From Dictyophora rubrovolvata (taxonomy: Eukaryota > Basidiomycota > Agaricomycetes > Phallales > Phallaceae), in assembly GCA_029959195.1 (NCBI GenBank), contig CP114125.1:496001-560000 (forward strand): DNA of 64,000 nucleotides. Direction: 5' to 3'. Within the stretch, counting starts at the first letter, position 1. Each line of letters opens with the position of its first letter. Below are positions 1-13,178 of the stretch, in pieces. The translations under genes were made by a program, and so were the position numbers. The notes beneath the pieces were generated by a model that saw nothing but the letters and a program-made list of their open reading frames with translations, made no database searches and was not told the DNA's origin.

Positions 1-1599
<1,599 letters not shown>

Positions 1600-2023
1600 A
1601 TTTTAAATTTGGACGATGGTCCCTTCTGATGTATATTTTACTCCGATATATGTTGGTGTATATATTCACCCTTCGTGAAATATATTGAATCGAATCCACT
1701 TTGCCATACGGGGTAAATTGTGTGGACACTCGTAGGTGCACTGTCCGCGTATGTGCAGCCGATGTCTTTTCGTTCTTTGAACGTGACCGGACCCATGTTG
1801 ACCAGCGGCGCCATGACCGTGCAGCATCATGCTGATTCTCGAATCGAAGGCATGCACATGAATGCACGTGCGTTGTGCCTTTGGATAAAAATCCTTCTTT
1901 CTCTTAGATTGTAAGATGAAGAAGCTACATAAAAAGCGGGTCGACTAGTCAAGTTCTGAGTTCGCTTTAGGCTTCCCCGGTCCGAGTTGGCAGTCAGACG
2001 GCTAGCTACAGTTATTAGCCATC

Positions 2024-3725
2024 ATGAATCTCATGTTCAAGTCTCTAGTTCTCCTATGTATCTCTCTAGTCTGTTCAGCATTACCTGCGTGTACGAACTT
2101 TTTGTGATTTCTTTTACGTCGTTGCTTGAATCATCTCATTTGTGTTGCAGCTTTTACACCCAATCCAGCTACTTTTCCGGCTGCTTTGAACCCTTATCCC
2201 CACAAACCCAAGCTAGTGTTTAACGAAAAAACTAGATCGTTTACGATTATGGTCTTTTCGGATATGCATTATGGCGAAAATCCGTGGGACTCGTGGGGTC
2301 CTGAACAAGATAAGAACAGTACAATTCTGGCGAGAAAGGTGTTGAAGGAACATCCGGATTACGTGTATGTTCTGTTGGGAGTTGATATGGCGTGGAGATT
2401 AACATAAAATTCCTAATAGGGTTTTGAATGGTGATCTCATCACTGGAGAGAGTATGTCGAATGTCTGATGTTTTTTATGTGACCTGGCCCTTACTGCATT
2501 TTTAAGATACGTTCAAGGAAAATGCAACTAAACTTATCGACGAAATTGTTGCGCCTTTGAATGAGGTCGGAATTCCATTTTCTTCAACATACGGGGTTTG
2601 TCATTCCTTTTCATCTCTGAAAAGCTGTACTAATTGCCATTTTGAATTTAGAACCACGATAACAACGTCAACATCACACATTTGGAAGAGATTAAACGAG
2701 AACAACTTGTTGCACCTTTAAGCTACACCCGTATTGCCTCACCCGACGTCGGCGGGGAAGGGGGTCCCGGAAACTATTGGGTTCCAGTAAGTTAGATATG
2801 TCTTCTGTGGCTCTTATCAAAGCTCATTTCAAAAGGTATACACGCACAAGAACGACAATACACCTTCTCTCGTTCTTTGGTTCTTTGATTCTCGGGGTAA
2901 GTCACTGATATCACCACCCTCATAATCGCTGGATACTGAACGTGAACTTTCATCAGGTGGATTCCGTCAAGACGAAACTGAACTTCCAGACTGGGTTGAT
3001 ATAACTGTGGCTGAATGGATCGAGTCCGAAACTGCGCTGATGAATCGTTACTGGGGTCCTCCTACAAGTCGTGCTGCATTGGCGTTCGTCCATATACCAC
3101 CGTGAGTAGCACAATTTAATTTTTTTTCGTTGGAATTAAAACCCTTTTTTCAAGAAATGTCGTTCAGAATCTTTCGGAGACACTGAATAGTACTCAAGAT
3201 CCTGGACTCGATGGTAAGTTAAATCTTTATAATTGTCGAATTATGCATTTTGATGAATCTCTAAAGCTGATGAACTTGGCGTCGGATCAACTCAATCTAC
3301 ATTCAACACGACCCTTTATGGAACGCACAGAGATGAACCGTTCTGGAACTCGTTGAATGCAAACGTTAAGAATTTGCATGCGGTAATTTCAGGTCATGGT
3401 ATGTCACAAGACTTTGTGGCGCATTACCCTGAGCTCGATTACTGACATCTGACAGATCATGGCAACGAATGGTGTAAACGCGATCCAGGAAAGAGCGTTA
3501 TATTCTGCTTTGACAAGCATGCCGGGTAACTGTTCAAACTTCCTCCTTTTGAACTGTTGCTGATGCTATTCTAGATACGGTGGTTACGATTCACCCGATT
3601 GGGGTCATGGTGTTCGAGATATTGTGATTTATGCGGATAATATTACAGGCGGTGTGGATACCTGGGTAAGACTTGAAGACGGGGCTAGGCGAGACATTGT
3701 GAGGTTGGATAGCCATTATAATTAA
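2024..3725 (+). CDS. Secreted calcineurin-like metallophosphoesterase
   Basis: The start is the ATG at 2024, which gives a hydrophobic signal peptide (MNLMFKSLVLLCISLVCSAL). About nine short introns split the gene. All metal-binding blocks of the calcineurin-like fold appear in order: FSDMH (D-x-H), NGDLITGE (G-D), YGNHD (G-N-H-D), a lone His in F-V-H-I-P-P, and SGHDHGNEWC (G-H-x-H). The fourth-block spacing and the GDLITGE form resemble the fungal Dcr2/purple-acid-phosphatase-29-like group. Blocks NGDLITGE and GNHD are each rebuilt across an intron (donor after D-Y-V at about 2366; intron after Y-G at about 2597). The enzyme should remove phosphate from an extracellular or secretory-pathway substrate; the substrate is unknown. 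The C-terminus ends with a short polar tail and TAA at 3723-3725. Similar genes are common in mushroom genomes. Family assignment is firm, biological role is not. Confidence 0.88.
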
Positions 3726-4138
3726 TGCAATGTAGGATATGTGTTTGAATTATGACCTATTAGACAGATCTTATGCAGTGACCTGATATCGTAATACGCA
3801 TAACGAATTTTGAACAAGTTCTTCCTGCATTCCAAATTTCATAATTGAATGAGGGCGCGACTGCACAGTTTTTCAGATGCCGACGATTTATAGTTCGGCT
3901 GTTTGCCGAATAATGCCGCTTTAGAACCCCGAAAACCCTTTTAAACCTTATTTCACCCGTCCACCGACCGTCCAAAAACTCGGTCACCGAAATTCCAAAA
4001 AACAGTCTGCTACTCATCGACGATAGCGGACGAAGACATCCAACACCCTCCAAACAACCGAAACATTAAAAAAAGTGAGTATATATCTTTTTTGAGTTTT
4101 GTTTTTGAACTTTTGTTTTAATCCTCCCTCCCTGTAGG
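3726..4138 (+). promoter_or_regulatory. Intergenic promoter and 5' leader intron of RPS12
   Basis: This stretch holds the end of the upstream phosphoesterase transcript and the promoter of RPS12. A C-rich/A-rich element (gaaaacccttttaaacc, around 3931) resembles the AACCCT-type motifs known near ribosomal protein genes. A strong donor (gtgagt at 4075) and an acceptor (cctgtag ending at 4137) indicate an intron that ends one base before the RPS12 start codon, a layout common for fungal ribosomal protein genes. No TATA box is obvious. Confidence 0.55.
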
Positions 4139-4641
4139 ATGTCTGACGCTGGAGATGAAATTCAAGTCGACGTACCTGTCGAGGTCGAAGCCAAAGAAGT
4201 TCCTAAAGGAAAAATGTCCGTAGAAGAAGCTCTTCAAGTCCGTAATGTATTCATGTTCATCACGCCTAGTGCCCTTGCTCACTAGCTCTCTCACTCTAAT
4301 AGCAAGTGATCAAAAACGCACTCGTTCACGACGGTCTTGCTCGGGGTCTCCGCGAATGTGCCAAAGCCCTCGACAAACGCCAAGCTCACCTTTGCGTCCT
4401 GGTCGAAAGCTGCACTGAGCCTGAATACATCAAGCTCATCGAGGCGCTTTGTCAAGACCACAACATCAACCTGATCAAAGTCAGTGATGCCAAGGTTCTT
4501 GGTACTTGGGCTGGTTTATGCAAGGTTGATCGTGAGGGCAATCCTCGCAAGATTGTTGGCTGCTCTTGCGTTGTTGTCAAGGACTATGGCGCGGAGAGTG
4601 AAGGCTTGAATGTTATTCTTGAATACTTCAAGAACCGCTAA
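4139..4641 (+). CDS. RPS12: 40S ribosomal protein S12 (eS12)
   Basis: Two exons encode a protein of about 145 residues, the family's usual size. The start is the ATG at 4139, directly after a leader intron. An acidic N-terminus ([20 protein letters not shown]) leads to the conserved E-E-A-L-Q; an intron with donor gtccgt follows, and the protein resumes with [19 protein letters not shown]. Other family hallmarks follow: [17 protein letters not shown]-x-[16 protein letters not shown] and VVVKDYG, ending in the usual basic E-Y-F-K-N-R. The L7Ae/L30e/S12e fold protein sits at the beak of the small ribosomal subunit. The stop is TAA at 4639-4641. Splicing at the second intron is inferred from alignment with the known ALQ-[EQ]-V-[IL]-K junction of the family. 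Confidence 0.97.
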
Positions 4642-5628
4642 GTGAGTATGAGATTCGTTTTTTTTTTCTTTTGGGATGACAAGTAGACTCCCTCTACTGA
4701 AAGCAATGAGGAAAAAAGTCTTTCCGGAATCATTATACTTTTGTCTGATCTGTTCAAAGCTTATTTACCATGCTTTGATCGCTTACTGACTCATTTGTTT
4801 TTTTCTTAGATCTGCGTTGTATTTAGTACTTTTCAAAACTCTTTGTCTGGGGCTTCGATTAATATAAAATTGACTCGAGTATCACTCGGATTTTGGTGCA
4901 AGAAAAGCAAAAGTCGACACTGGTTAGAATTGAGGGAGTACCAACCCAAACCCTTGTTACCCTTTTGAAACTAAGTCTCATTTTGATTGAAAAATTCATC
5001 TTATGGATGCAGCAGTGATCAAAAATAAAAGTACCCTATATGTTTTGCCATGCTGATTTCAAAGTATACAAAAAAATATACGACAAGATCTTCCAATGAC
5101 ATAGTATAATCATTAAGTCGATTTGACCGGGATAATGTCACCGTTAATACCGTATAAAGCTGAGACCGGTGCCGTTGAACATGAAGCTATCCGTTATAAC
5201 AATGCTCACTTCGGCTTCATCAATTGAGCTTTTCACCTCAATTATCAGGGCCACATAAGTATCGTGGTACTTACTTGTTTTAGTAAGAATATAAACCACA
5301 GTTCTGACAGACGTGAACAAAAAGACATTGTTTAGGTGACTGGGTCTTGAAGCTTGATTGAACGGGTTTTGACCAAACGAAAGGGTCTCCCACTGGGCTT
5401 CGGTACTCGTTCCTCTTACACCGGTACAAACATTGCTTCAAAAACCGCTTTACTTACAATAGTATGGCATTTTGAAAGATGTCGTTGAAAGGGCTAAAGA
5501 GATCTTTGCTGAGGTTTTTCATTTGTTATGACCACCATCGTGGCTGTAGCTGAGTGCGCCAATAAACTGGTGCCTAGGTAGACGCCTAAAAATTCCTTCA
5601 GGACGACGGGCGGGATCGTCTGTGGAGA
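4642..5628. other. RPS12 3' region and unassigned intergenic DNA
   Basis: The first 250 bases are an AT-rich 3' untranslated region of RPS12. The rest has no recognisable gene. The only coding-like stretch is a 97-codon open frame on the minus strand (5144-5437), listed separately. The last bases lead into the mL57-like gene. Confidence 0.5.
5144..5437 (-). pseudogene. Unassigned coding-like exon or gene remnant
   Basis: Reading leftwards from 5437, the frame stays open for 97 codons and then meets a TAA at 5144-5146. There is no usable start codon near its beginning, so it would need an upstream exon; a strong donor (gtaagtaaag, near 5453) lies just upstream but no clear first exon was found. 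The translation is balanced in composition, with alternating hydrophobic stretches (VFLFTSVRTVVYILTK, YVALIIEVKSS, AEVSIVIT) that look like beta strands, unlike a random frame. I do not recognise the family. It could be the last exon of a small gene, a decayed gene, or chance. Confidence that it is or was coding is low. Confidence 0.25.
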
Positions 5629-6812
5629 ATGAGACTGAGTACGCCTGCCAGACAATGTCTTTCGTTCTCACATTCTCCCAAATTCAAAACAAAAAAGCAA
5701 TCATGTTCATATTTTATCCGTCACCAGGCCCGTTTTTGTGAGTTTTCACATGGTTTTTGCATTGACTTTATGTCGCCTGATCCCATTTACAAAGACTCGG
5801 AAGCTGCGGAAGACCCTTCGCCTTCAAAGCGACAAAAAAGTATTGAACATACTCATATTACTGGCCGATCGCCTTTGAATCCTAAAAATGTTCAACCCAA
5901 GCATGTTGTCGCACATCTTCGGACGATTTTCTCCCCTCTGGAGGTTCCTGAGGATCTTGCTTCACGAATGATTACTCACATCAGTTGGGAAAGAGGAATG
6001 GAAAATCATAATGCGCGATTAGGCTTTCTCGGTCGACGTGTTCTCCATGCATATCTTCACCTCTTTCTTCATGAATGTTCTCTCCCCTCCCCATCTCAAT
6101 TACCACCAAAAAACGCACCAATCTCTCCTACAGACCGTTTAAGAATGTCCACATTCCCTCGAAAATCATTAAATGCATCTCCACCTTTAACACAATCTTA
6201 TGACGATATCTCAGATAAGCTTTTAAATACCTATACTCTTGGAGAACATGTCGGCGCTGCATGGGAATTGGAACGGATTATGCGTTGGACACCCGCTGTG
6301 GCAGAGCTGGAAAAGCTTCGAGAAGAAAGACCTGATACAGTGCTACGAAGCTCAGGTCTATACAAAGTCAGAGGTGCTACCGTTGAAGGCCTTGTTGGAG
6401 GAATGTTCCATCAGTTTGTAAGCGTTCATTCGTGCTGCGTGTATAGCTTGGATTGATGATTCATCATTAAAAAAAGGGCGGCGCAATTGCACATCGTATA
6501 TTTCACACTCGGATACTTCCACATATCTATCATTTTGGTTTACCTCTTTCTATGCATGACAGTGTGCGGGATGCTTGCAATCGACTAGGTGGACAACATG
6601 GCAGTTTACTGACCGTTGAAGCGCGACAGCGGCAGCCTGTTTCATCAAAAACGAAGTCTGATACCCCTTCTTCAACTAATGAAGAAGCTATTGACTCGAA
6701 GAGCTCCCTCCCTCCGAAGCACGAACCATTTCCAGAAGCCGATACCGTCGACTTTGTCAAGGTTGGAAGGGAGGGCCCGAGAGAGAGACGCAGATTAAGT
6801 GTAAAGGGTTAA
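5629..6812 (+). CDS. RNase III-fold mitochondrial ribosomal protein, mL57-like
   Basis: Two exons are joined by one intron (donor after H-Q-F at 6420, acceptor before G-G-A-I-A-H near 6478), giving about 375 residues. The upstream start at 5629 is chosen because it adds a basic, acid-free leader rich in Arg, Lys and Ser that fits a mitochondrial presequence; an in-frame ATG at 5770 is the alternative. The body has an RNase III-like helical fold: LASRMITHISW, then GFLGRRVLHAYLHLFL where active enzymes have L-E-[FW]-L-G-D-A, then LGEHVGAAWELERIMRW, then GATVEGLVGGMFHQF followed by GGAIAHRIFHTRILPH. The metal-binding acidic residues of active RNase III are missing, as in the ribosomal proteins mL44 and mL57. 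The C-terminus ends in a disordered Ser/Glu-rich tail. mL57 (yeast Mrpl15) fits better than mL44 because no double-stranded RNA-binding domain is visible. Confidence 0.68.
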
Positions 6813-7737
6813 CATATGGTAGATGAATATATTCAAAAATATAATATAATTTGAAACTAAATCACATGCGGGTGATCATACATCATGCATCATGCACCAA
6901 GCCTTGCCACGAGGTCTCGATCTAAATCCCGACCTTGCGGTCATTCCTCGACATGTAAGTATTTAACACCTAGGTTATTGTTTGAAATTGGATATGCAAT
7001 GTAGGGCACTGATGAAAGGTGTAGCAGTAGTTGAACGTTCCTGTAGTTAACGGGGACTATTGGTTAACATCAGACCGGTCGATAGAACCACATGCCATGC
7101 TACTAATCTCTCTATACAAAGCCGCACAATCAGGTCGTGATCTATGATGTATCACACAGAGATAATCATATCGCAAGGAAAAAGATGAACTCATATACGC
7201 TCGGGTCGAAAGCTGAGAGGATATCGGGTGATTCGGGACTTGGTCATAGTCTATCTTTTGATGAGAGGATGACTGCTCGGAAGTTCATTTGAATTTAGTA
7301 TTTCGGGCTGAATGGCGCCAAAGTGAGGTGTTATGAGCTTGAGCTTGAGCTCGATGCTTTACTCGAGCATTATCGCACACTCCGATCAGTTTTGGGGGGT
7401 GTTCGGACCAAGAGAGGAGGGTATGTTCAACTGAGTTTGGACATCTCCAGAAAAGTGATGTGATAATTGTCCGTTGTGATTTACATGACTGAGAATGTGT
7501 CTGAAGGTCTGCAGCTGCGTCCCTACTGAGCGGAAAGAATAGATTCAGCCGAGATTCAATGATGTTAGATAAAGGCCAACTTCAAGTGAATTAACCATTT
7601 GGAGCTAGTTTGGTTTTCCAAAGCTCTGCATGAATTCCGTCTTTCGATAGAATAAGAGGATCACTGCGCACTAGGCACTGGTGAACAAACCGATTGCCTT
7701 GGGAACGTGACACCGGGGATGTCACTGCTGTACGATA
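6813..7737. other. Intergenic DNA with short coding-like fragments
   Basis: About 925 bases lie between two plus-strand genes. The first part is AT-rich and probably the 3' end of the mL57-like gene. Plus-strand pieces look coding in sequence but sit in different frames and do not join through good splice sites: a piece starting at an ATG near 6895 that ends at a clean donor (gtaagt, near 6955), a piece near 7050-7145, and one near 7150-7290. I could not assemble a gene; it may be a decayed one. No RNA gene is seen. Confidence 0.35.
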
Positions 7738-9720
7738 ATGGCCTCGGACAACGCAGTCACTGAGTTAACCCAGACAATCAAATCGATTCAAGAAGTAAGC
7801 CGAAACATGCAGCTCGCTTCATACTCATCAACATTTCTCTTTCTGGGGATCAGGCAGACTCTCTATTTCTCGTGGAGATAACTACTTCTGCCCTAGCTGA
7901 TGAAAGGCCTCGTTATACCTTGCGGGAGATATGCATCTCACTCGAAAAAAGTGAATCATGGAATATAGTTGTGAGCTCAATATACTTTTCGTTGTTGACT
8001 ATGCTGTGCCACAGATACTAATATGTAGGATCCTCTTTGCCTCTTCCCACTGCTTTTGCCCGTTCCAACGGATGACGCTGCGGATTTGATAGATCTCGTT
8101 GCGAAGCACGCAAATGCGAAAGAATGTATCATTTCCATACAAGAAGCTATTGAAAATTTCGCTTATGCTCATCAGAGAGGCATCACCGACACCACCTTAA
8201 CTGAGCAGCTCGTTAGACTTCTTAGGGCCAGCAAAGATTGTGCGTTTATTCACGCGTTTTTTCAGCTCAGTCGATTTTAGACCTATGTTTTAACAGGTAT
8301 GCCCAGGCTACAGTTTCGTAAAAAGACCCCGGCGGAGACGTTTCAGCCTATATTCAAACATTTAGATTCTGCTATCGAATTTGTGGCTTCGCAAGTTAGT
8401 AAGCCAGAAGGGAGAAAAATACTCGAACAGTCCAATCATCTCGCGTGTTTAATTGCCGAGAATATTAGTTGGGACAAAGGAGAAAGTCCAACCATATCTG
8501 TGAGTCCCTTATACCTTTTATGTTCTTTGTTGCTCAAAATAGTCCAAGGAAATATTATCAAACTTTATCACTTCGATTCTGGGCGCCCTTTCCTCAGCGA
8601 TTAGTTCATCTCTCGCCCAGTCACGTTTTGCATTATACTATCCCAGATTAGTTTTAGACACCAGTATATCTGAGGATGCCGTAAAAGGTACAGAGATCAT
8701 GCATGGTTTTCTCGTATGTCATCTCAATCAGTCTTTGTGCCGTCGTCTGAGTTTCCTCTCAGGGGACCATGAGAAAACTTGGCTTGGCCCCAGATTCATT
8801 GAATAGATTGCCGCATTCTCTTGGTAAACTAATTCTTATAGCACATGAAGATACTGCTGTTATATCGAATACGGTCAAGGACATCGGGAGTCTTATTCCC
8901 CTGTTGACTTTGACTTTGCAGCAAAACGCAGCTGTTGACGAAACATTAGCCTTGTTGTTAACCTTTCTCTGTTCTTCCATCAGCATACTATCTCAGGAAA
9001 TTGTTGATCCCCTGGCTACTTTGTTGACACCTTTATCGGCTTCGCACCATAATCCATTGATACGTCATATTGCTTTCAAACTACTTTCGGTGACATTGGC
9101 GCGCTCTCCTCCTTCATTACGATTGGCACATCTCACTTCACTTATTTCCGATTGTCCTTTTACACAAATGCGCGTTGCGGCTGTAGGACTGGTCAAGGAG
9201 GCTTTCCTATCTGTGTCAACATCAGATTCATCATCATTATTTAACTCAGCTCCTCTAATCCGGGCAGTCGGACCCATAATGTTCCGTCCCAACCCCTTGG
9301 ATATTTTTGAAAACCCTTGCTCAAAATCTTTGGAAAAATTCATTAGCTCTTCGGAGTCAGCTCGCCTTACCGAATGTCTTTCGTTTTATTACGTTTGGCT
9401 GATTCGTGATATCAAGAATCTTGTGAGTATTGTATTCCCCATTTAGCATGCCTAGTTCTAATTTTTTTATCGCTTTTTAGACAGGTATTCGCGACCCCGA
9501 TAGAATAAGAAGTGTAGAAAACGGCTTATTGAAACCTATGAAGAACGCGTTGATCATCTGGTTTGAAGTATCGTCGCTGTCCCAAGGTACTATCAACCAG
9601 GGCTGGTCGATTTAAGTCTCACATCATCTGGATTTAGAACCACATGTATTGGTAACATTGGCGAGCCTTCAAGTCTCAATCGAAAGAGTCGAGAGTGCAC
9701 TCATCAGCATTACAGCTTGA
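7738..9720 (+). CDS. YAP-binding/ALF4/glomulin-type alpha-helical repeat protein
   Basis: The start is the ATG at 7738. About seven short introns split the gene, and the stop is TGA at 9718-9720. The product of roughly 560 residues is almost entirely helical, with HEAT/ARM-like repeats and no catalytic motif. Three features fit the Ybp/ALF4/glomulin family (Pfam Kinetochor_Ybp2): an N-terminal LCLFPLLLPVPTDDAADLI segment, a middle block of leucine-rich helices (LLTFLCSSISILSQ, HPLIRHIAFKLLSV-like), and a C-terminal VGPIMFRPNPLDIFENP segment followed by a long helix with L-T-E-C-L-S-F-Y-Y-V-W-L. Known members act as adaptors: budding yeast Ybp1 binds Yap1 in oxidant signalling, Ybp2 has a kinetochore role, and glomulin binds the Cul-RING subunit Rbx1. 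Which role applies here cannot be told. The C-terminal exon (EPHVLVTLASLQVSIERV) is assigned through a splice at about 9638. Confidence 0.55.
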
Positions 9721-12700
9721 ACCTATGGCAAGTAGACACGTTTAGATCATATCATGTCACCAAGTCTACTCTCTGTTCATCGGCGGACTAGTGGACCACA
9801 CGACGAACTGCAATAACGAACATCCCCCTTAACAACAGTTGATCTTTCCTCCCCCCTTCCCCTTTTCTTTTTTTTAAAAGCCTTTCCTTTCTAAATTTGT
9901 CCGCTCTCTAATCGGATGCCTCGGACACTGTCTCGCATTTGGATGAATCCCCGAACATCACTCAGGTCCCACCTCGACACATGCTGTTATATCATATTCT
10001 TCTGCCATTTACCATAGGCTCGCTACTTTGTCGATGTTGTGCATCTTCGGCTGGACCGCACTCGCGAACAGGTGTCTACTGGTAAGGTGAGCTTCTTTTT
10101 CCTCTTCTATTTCTTTCTTTGAGGTTCCTTTTCCCATTTTCATCATTGTTGGCTGAAAAGCTCTAGAGAGCTCCTGGTTTACACGACAATGGGAAATTAT
10201 CTTTCAGTCATTCTAATTCTGTTTTGATCATCAAGCTTTTATTCTTTAGCGTGAATTCTCGTTGAATGCGTGACGCTACAATCGAGAGATACGACTCGCT
10301 ACTACTACATGCTATGTCAGTCTGGTATGTGTGCTTCTAAAGTTTTGACTTTGCTAATATTCAATCTCAGTCTATCATTGGCAGGACTGGTTAATCAGAA
10401 TACAAACGTTCCATCCTACCGCCCCGAGAACATGACGTCCTACTATGTTACCTGGACCAAAACTTCTTTGTGAATCATACGGTTTAAACACTACTTGAAG
10501 GTTGGCCGAAAAATCCGTCTTGAGAAGGCTGTGAATTTCGGCTCCAACGGGTCGGCGGCACCAGAGATTTTCCATCTGTCAAACCTGGGATTTCCATCAA
10601 ATTAGCAAATGACACTGCTTATGCTGAGTGGATGATTTGAGTCTTGACTGAAATGTATCTTCTCGCTTACGCCATGGCGGCCGGCAATTCCCTTGAATGT
10701 GACAGCAATGCACCTCAATTGACTATTTCCGACGATGCATTTTTTGTTTCTTCACTCCGATTATCTGCTCCACTTTTTTGTCGGTAATTCACGAAAAAAC
10801 GGGCTGAAAACCTGACGTTCTTATCGCCGCCGATTATCCTTGCCCAAATTTAGCCCACCATCACACAGCACTATTTCCTAAAAGCTAATTTTATACTGTT
10901 TTCACGGGGTTTGAAAGGCAGATCATGAATACTTCAATCGTACGTGATGCTTACTACTCGTAATTATCATATTTTATCTCTGAATTGAGTTCGTTAGGAC
11001 TTGTGCCCCTTGCCTAGGCAAATTACCTGACAACTTGCTGTGAAATTCGACTGTCATTAACCTGTTGCCACCTCTGCCCCCTGTTTTTATCAGTATGCTG
11101 TGTCAGGTACATTGATTCTTCAGCTACGCTGTCAACATCCCTACGGCTTCTCGTTTTAATCCAATAGTAATTATTGCATTAAAATTGCTGTTTGTGGCTA
11201 TGACGGTTTTTATCCTCCATTGACGATTGCTCCTGGTAATCACAGCTGAGGAGCTTTCAAAAACGCCGTTCCATCCACATCACATCGGTTTACTGTATAA
11301 TCCGACTTGTTGGTTGTGTTGTATCGGCCCATTTGACCATTTGAATATTCTTTTCGACTTGCCATCATAGAAATCACCATTATTATTTCGAGGTACCATC
11401 AGCGTAGGATTTTAATGTAAATCTCACAATTGGTTTTAGTTTTATGACATTTTCAAGCATGCAAACCTCGGTTGAGAAGCTGATGGTATCTGCTTTTGAA
11501 TCATCAATTCATTGACTAGACCATGCGACGCGACAAATTGCACAATTCATTATTACCTGGAGAATAGCCTTTTTTCTTTTCTCTGACCATTATATTCTGA
11601 ATCTGTCCGTTCTCGAGCTTGATTGCTTCGAATCTACACCGGCCTTTGTTCTACAACCGGACGAGCTTCTTAATATTAAACCTCAACACATGGTTTTATG
11701 TCATCGACGTTATAATTCTCATCACAGGATTGCGTTTCCGTCGCTATTAGGCATCCACCGATTAGGACGCAGTCGAGTCGGAGAGATACCAGAAGTGGTT
11801 CACCGGCAAACATTATTCTACCCATCTTCTTAATCCTATTCGCTTTGCGCGGCAAACGAAGAAGCTCCCTATGGGCTCTTTATGGATGATCATCATTCTA
11901 TGGCCAACTGCGAGGTTTGAGGAGTTACCGGTTTACGCGGTGACGGCGATAATGATTCTTCCCCAATCGTCAGTTTTTGTTTCGCTTTTATCATTGGGTT
12001 ATGTTGCTTATTATACATTCTGGTTGCCTTCTATTTCATGGCAGGTTGTCTTTGATTTTGTGGCGCAGGTTGTCACTGTGAAACCGGGATGAGAAGACGT
12101 TGCTTTTATGTTGATTTCATAGGTACACTTTACCAACTTCAATTGATACTGTAACGGTATCACTAATGTCAAAAGAATTACTCTACTTCAGAAAATACAG
12201 TCACTGTTTAGCTCATTTCGCCAAACAAAGTTTCTGTGTTCCCTGAAGCTGAACATTTCCGGGCAACTAAACGTATATGCGAATGGTGAATATCACTGAA
12301 CAGACTAGCCAGCCGGTTGACTCGGTCTTCAAATTGATTAAATAACCTTACTAATGGATAACTCACAGGAACACTGTCAGTTTTAGCAGTCGTCAGCTTT
12401 ATCCTTTCGCTTCATCAAATCGTGCACAGACCGTGCTCTTGGTAACAACAGTAGTGTAGCGCTACCTGTTCCACCTCAATTGACCAACCCTGACGATCAA
12501 TTATAGTCTTTTTCTCGATTCCTTTGATCCCCTTGTCTGGTTGTATTGGGAACACCAAGATAGTCCATGTGGTCAGAAAAAAAGACATGTAGGACATCTT
12601 ATGCTTGCAAGGCTATGTCAATCACTCACATTCATGGGGATGGCTCAGCTAGTTTCAATATCACTAATGCTTTCCATGACTTACAAAATTCGAAGATCAT

Positions 12701-12773
12701 CGTTTCCCTAGTAGTCTGACCGCGCTTGGATTCGAGCTTGTTGTCGTAAATCAGTCCGCCAAGAACGTCACCG
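9721..12773. other. Gene-poor interval with coding-like fragments
   Basis: Three kilobases hold no gene that I can assemble. A pyrimidine-rich tract (9840-9900) is followed by an ATG near 9981 that opens a short hydrophobic, signal-peptide-like stretch (MLLYHILLPFTIGSLL) ending at a GT donor. Later, plus-strand frames with coding-like composition occur near 10395-10480, 10520-10785 and 11770-12092, the last with two hydrophobic segments. Stops and frame changes separate them, and splice sites do not join them. The pattern suggests a decayed gene or genes, or a fast-evolving secreted protein gene I cannot resolve. No repeats with clear ends and no RNA genes were seen. Confidence 0.3.
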
Positions 12774-13178
12774 ATGCACATACAGTTTAGCCTTTTAATT
12801 TTGCTTTGGAGTATTAGCAACGCACGTTACATAGTTAGTAATAGCTGTTCAGGCAAATGCGACGTTGGAACTTACAATTCTTCCCGGAATCCTCGACATG
12901 CTGTAGCGCTTACCACTGAAGCTTCCACCGGTGGTTTTGATACTATCGCCTCCCGACAATCTAAATCTTATTTTTCGGAAATTGTTGATTCACTCTTGAT
13001 GTGGCTGGGTAAGTATATTATATATAATTAAATGTGGTTGTGTATTTATTACTTCTTTGTGGTACTATTAATTCCAGTTTCGACGTGCACCGTTCCCAAT
13101 ATCATGCACGACCACGAGGGAACATTGTTCAAGAGCCAGTTATTGATCCGCATTTTCGATAGTCAGAAACGAAATTGA
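12774..13178 (+). CDS. Possible small secreted protein, two exons
   Basis: An ATG at 12774 opens a hydrophobic signal-peptide-like leader (MHIQFSLLILLWSISNA), followed by a short mature part with the Cys pair S-C-S-G-K-C. A strong donor (gtaagtat at 13009) and an acceptor (attccag, ending at 13077) join two exons in frame. The second exon adds VSTCTVPNIMHDHEGTLFK and ends at TGA 13176-13178, giving 111 residues. I recognise no family. The evidence is the leader plus a consistent intron; against it stand the surrounding gene decay and the lack of a known homologue. It could be a genuine orphan secreted protein or a leftover first exon of a lost gene. Confidence 0.35.

Noticed and set aside
3760-4053. 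97-codon minus-strand open frame in the RPS12 promoter
   Set aside because: It overlaps the promoter and leader of a highly expressed gene, has no family motif, and its start context is poor.
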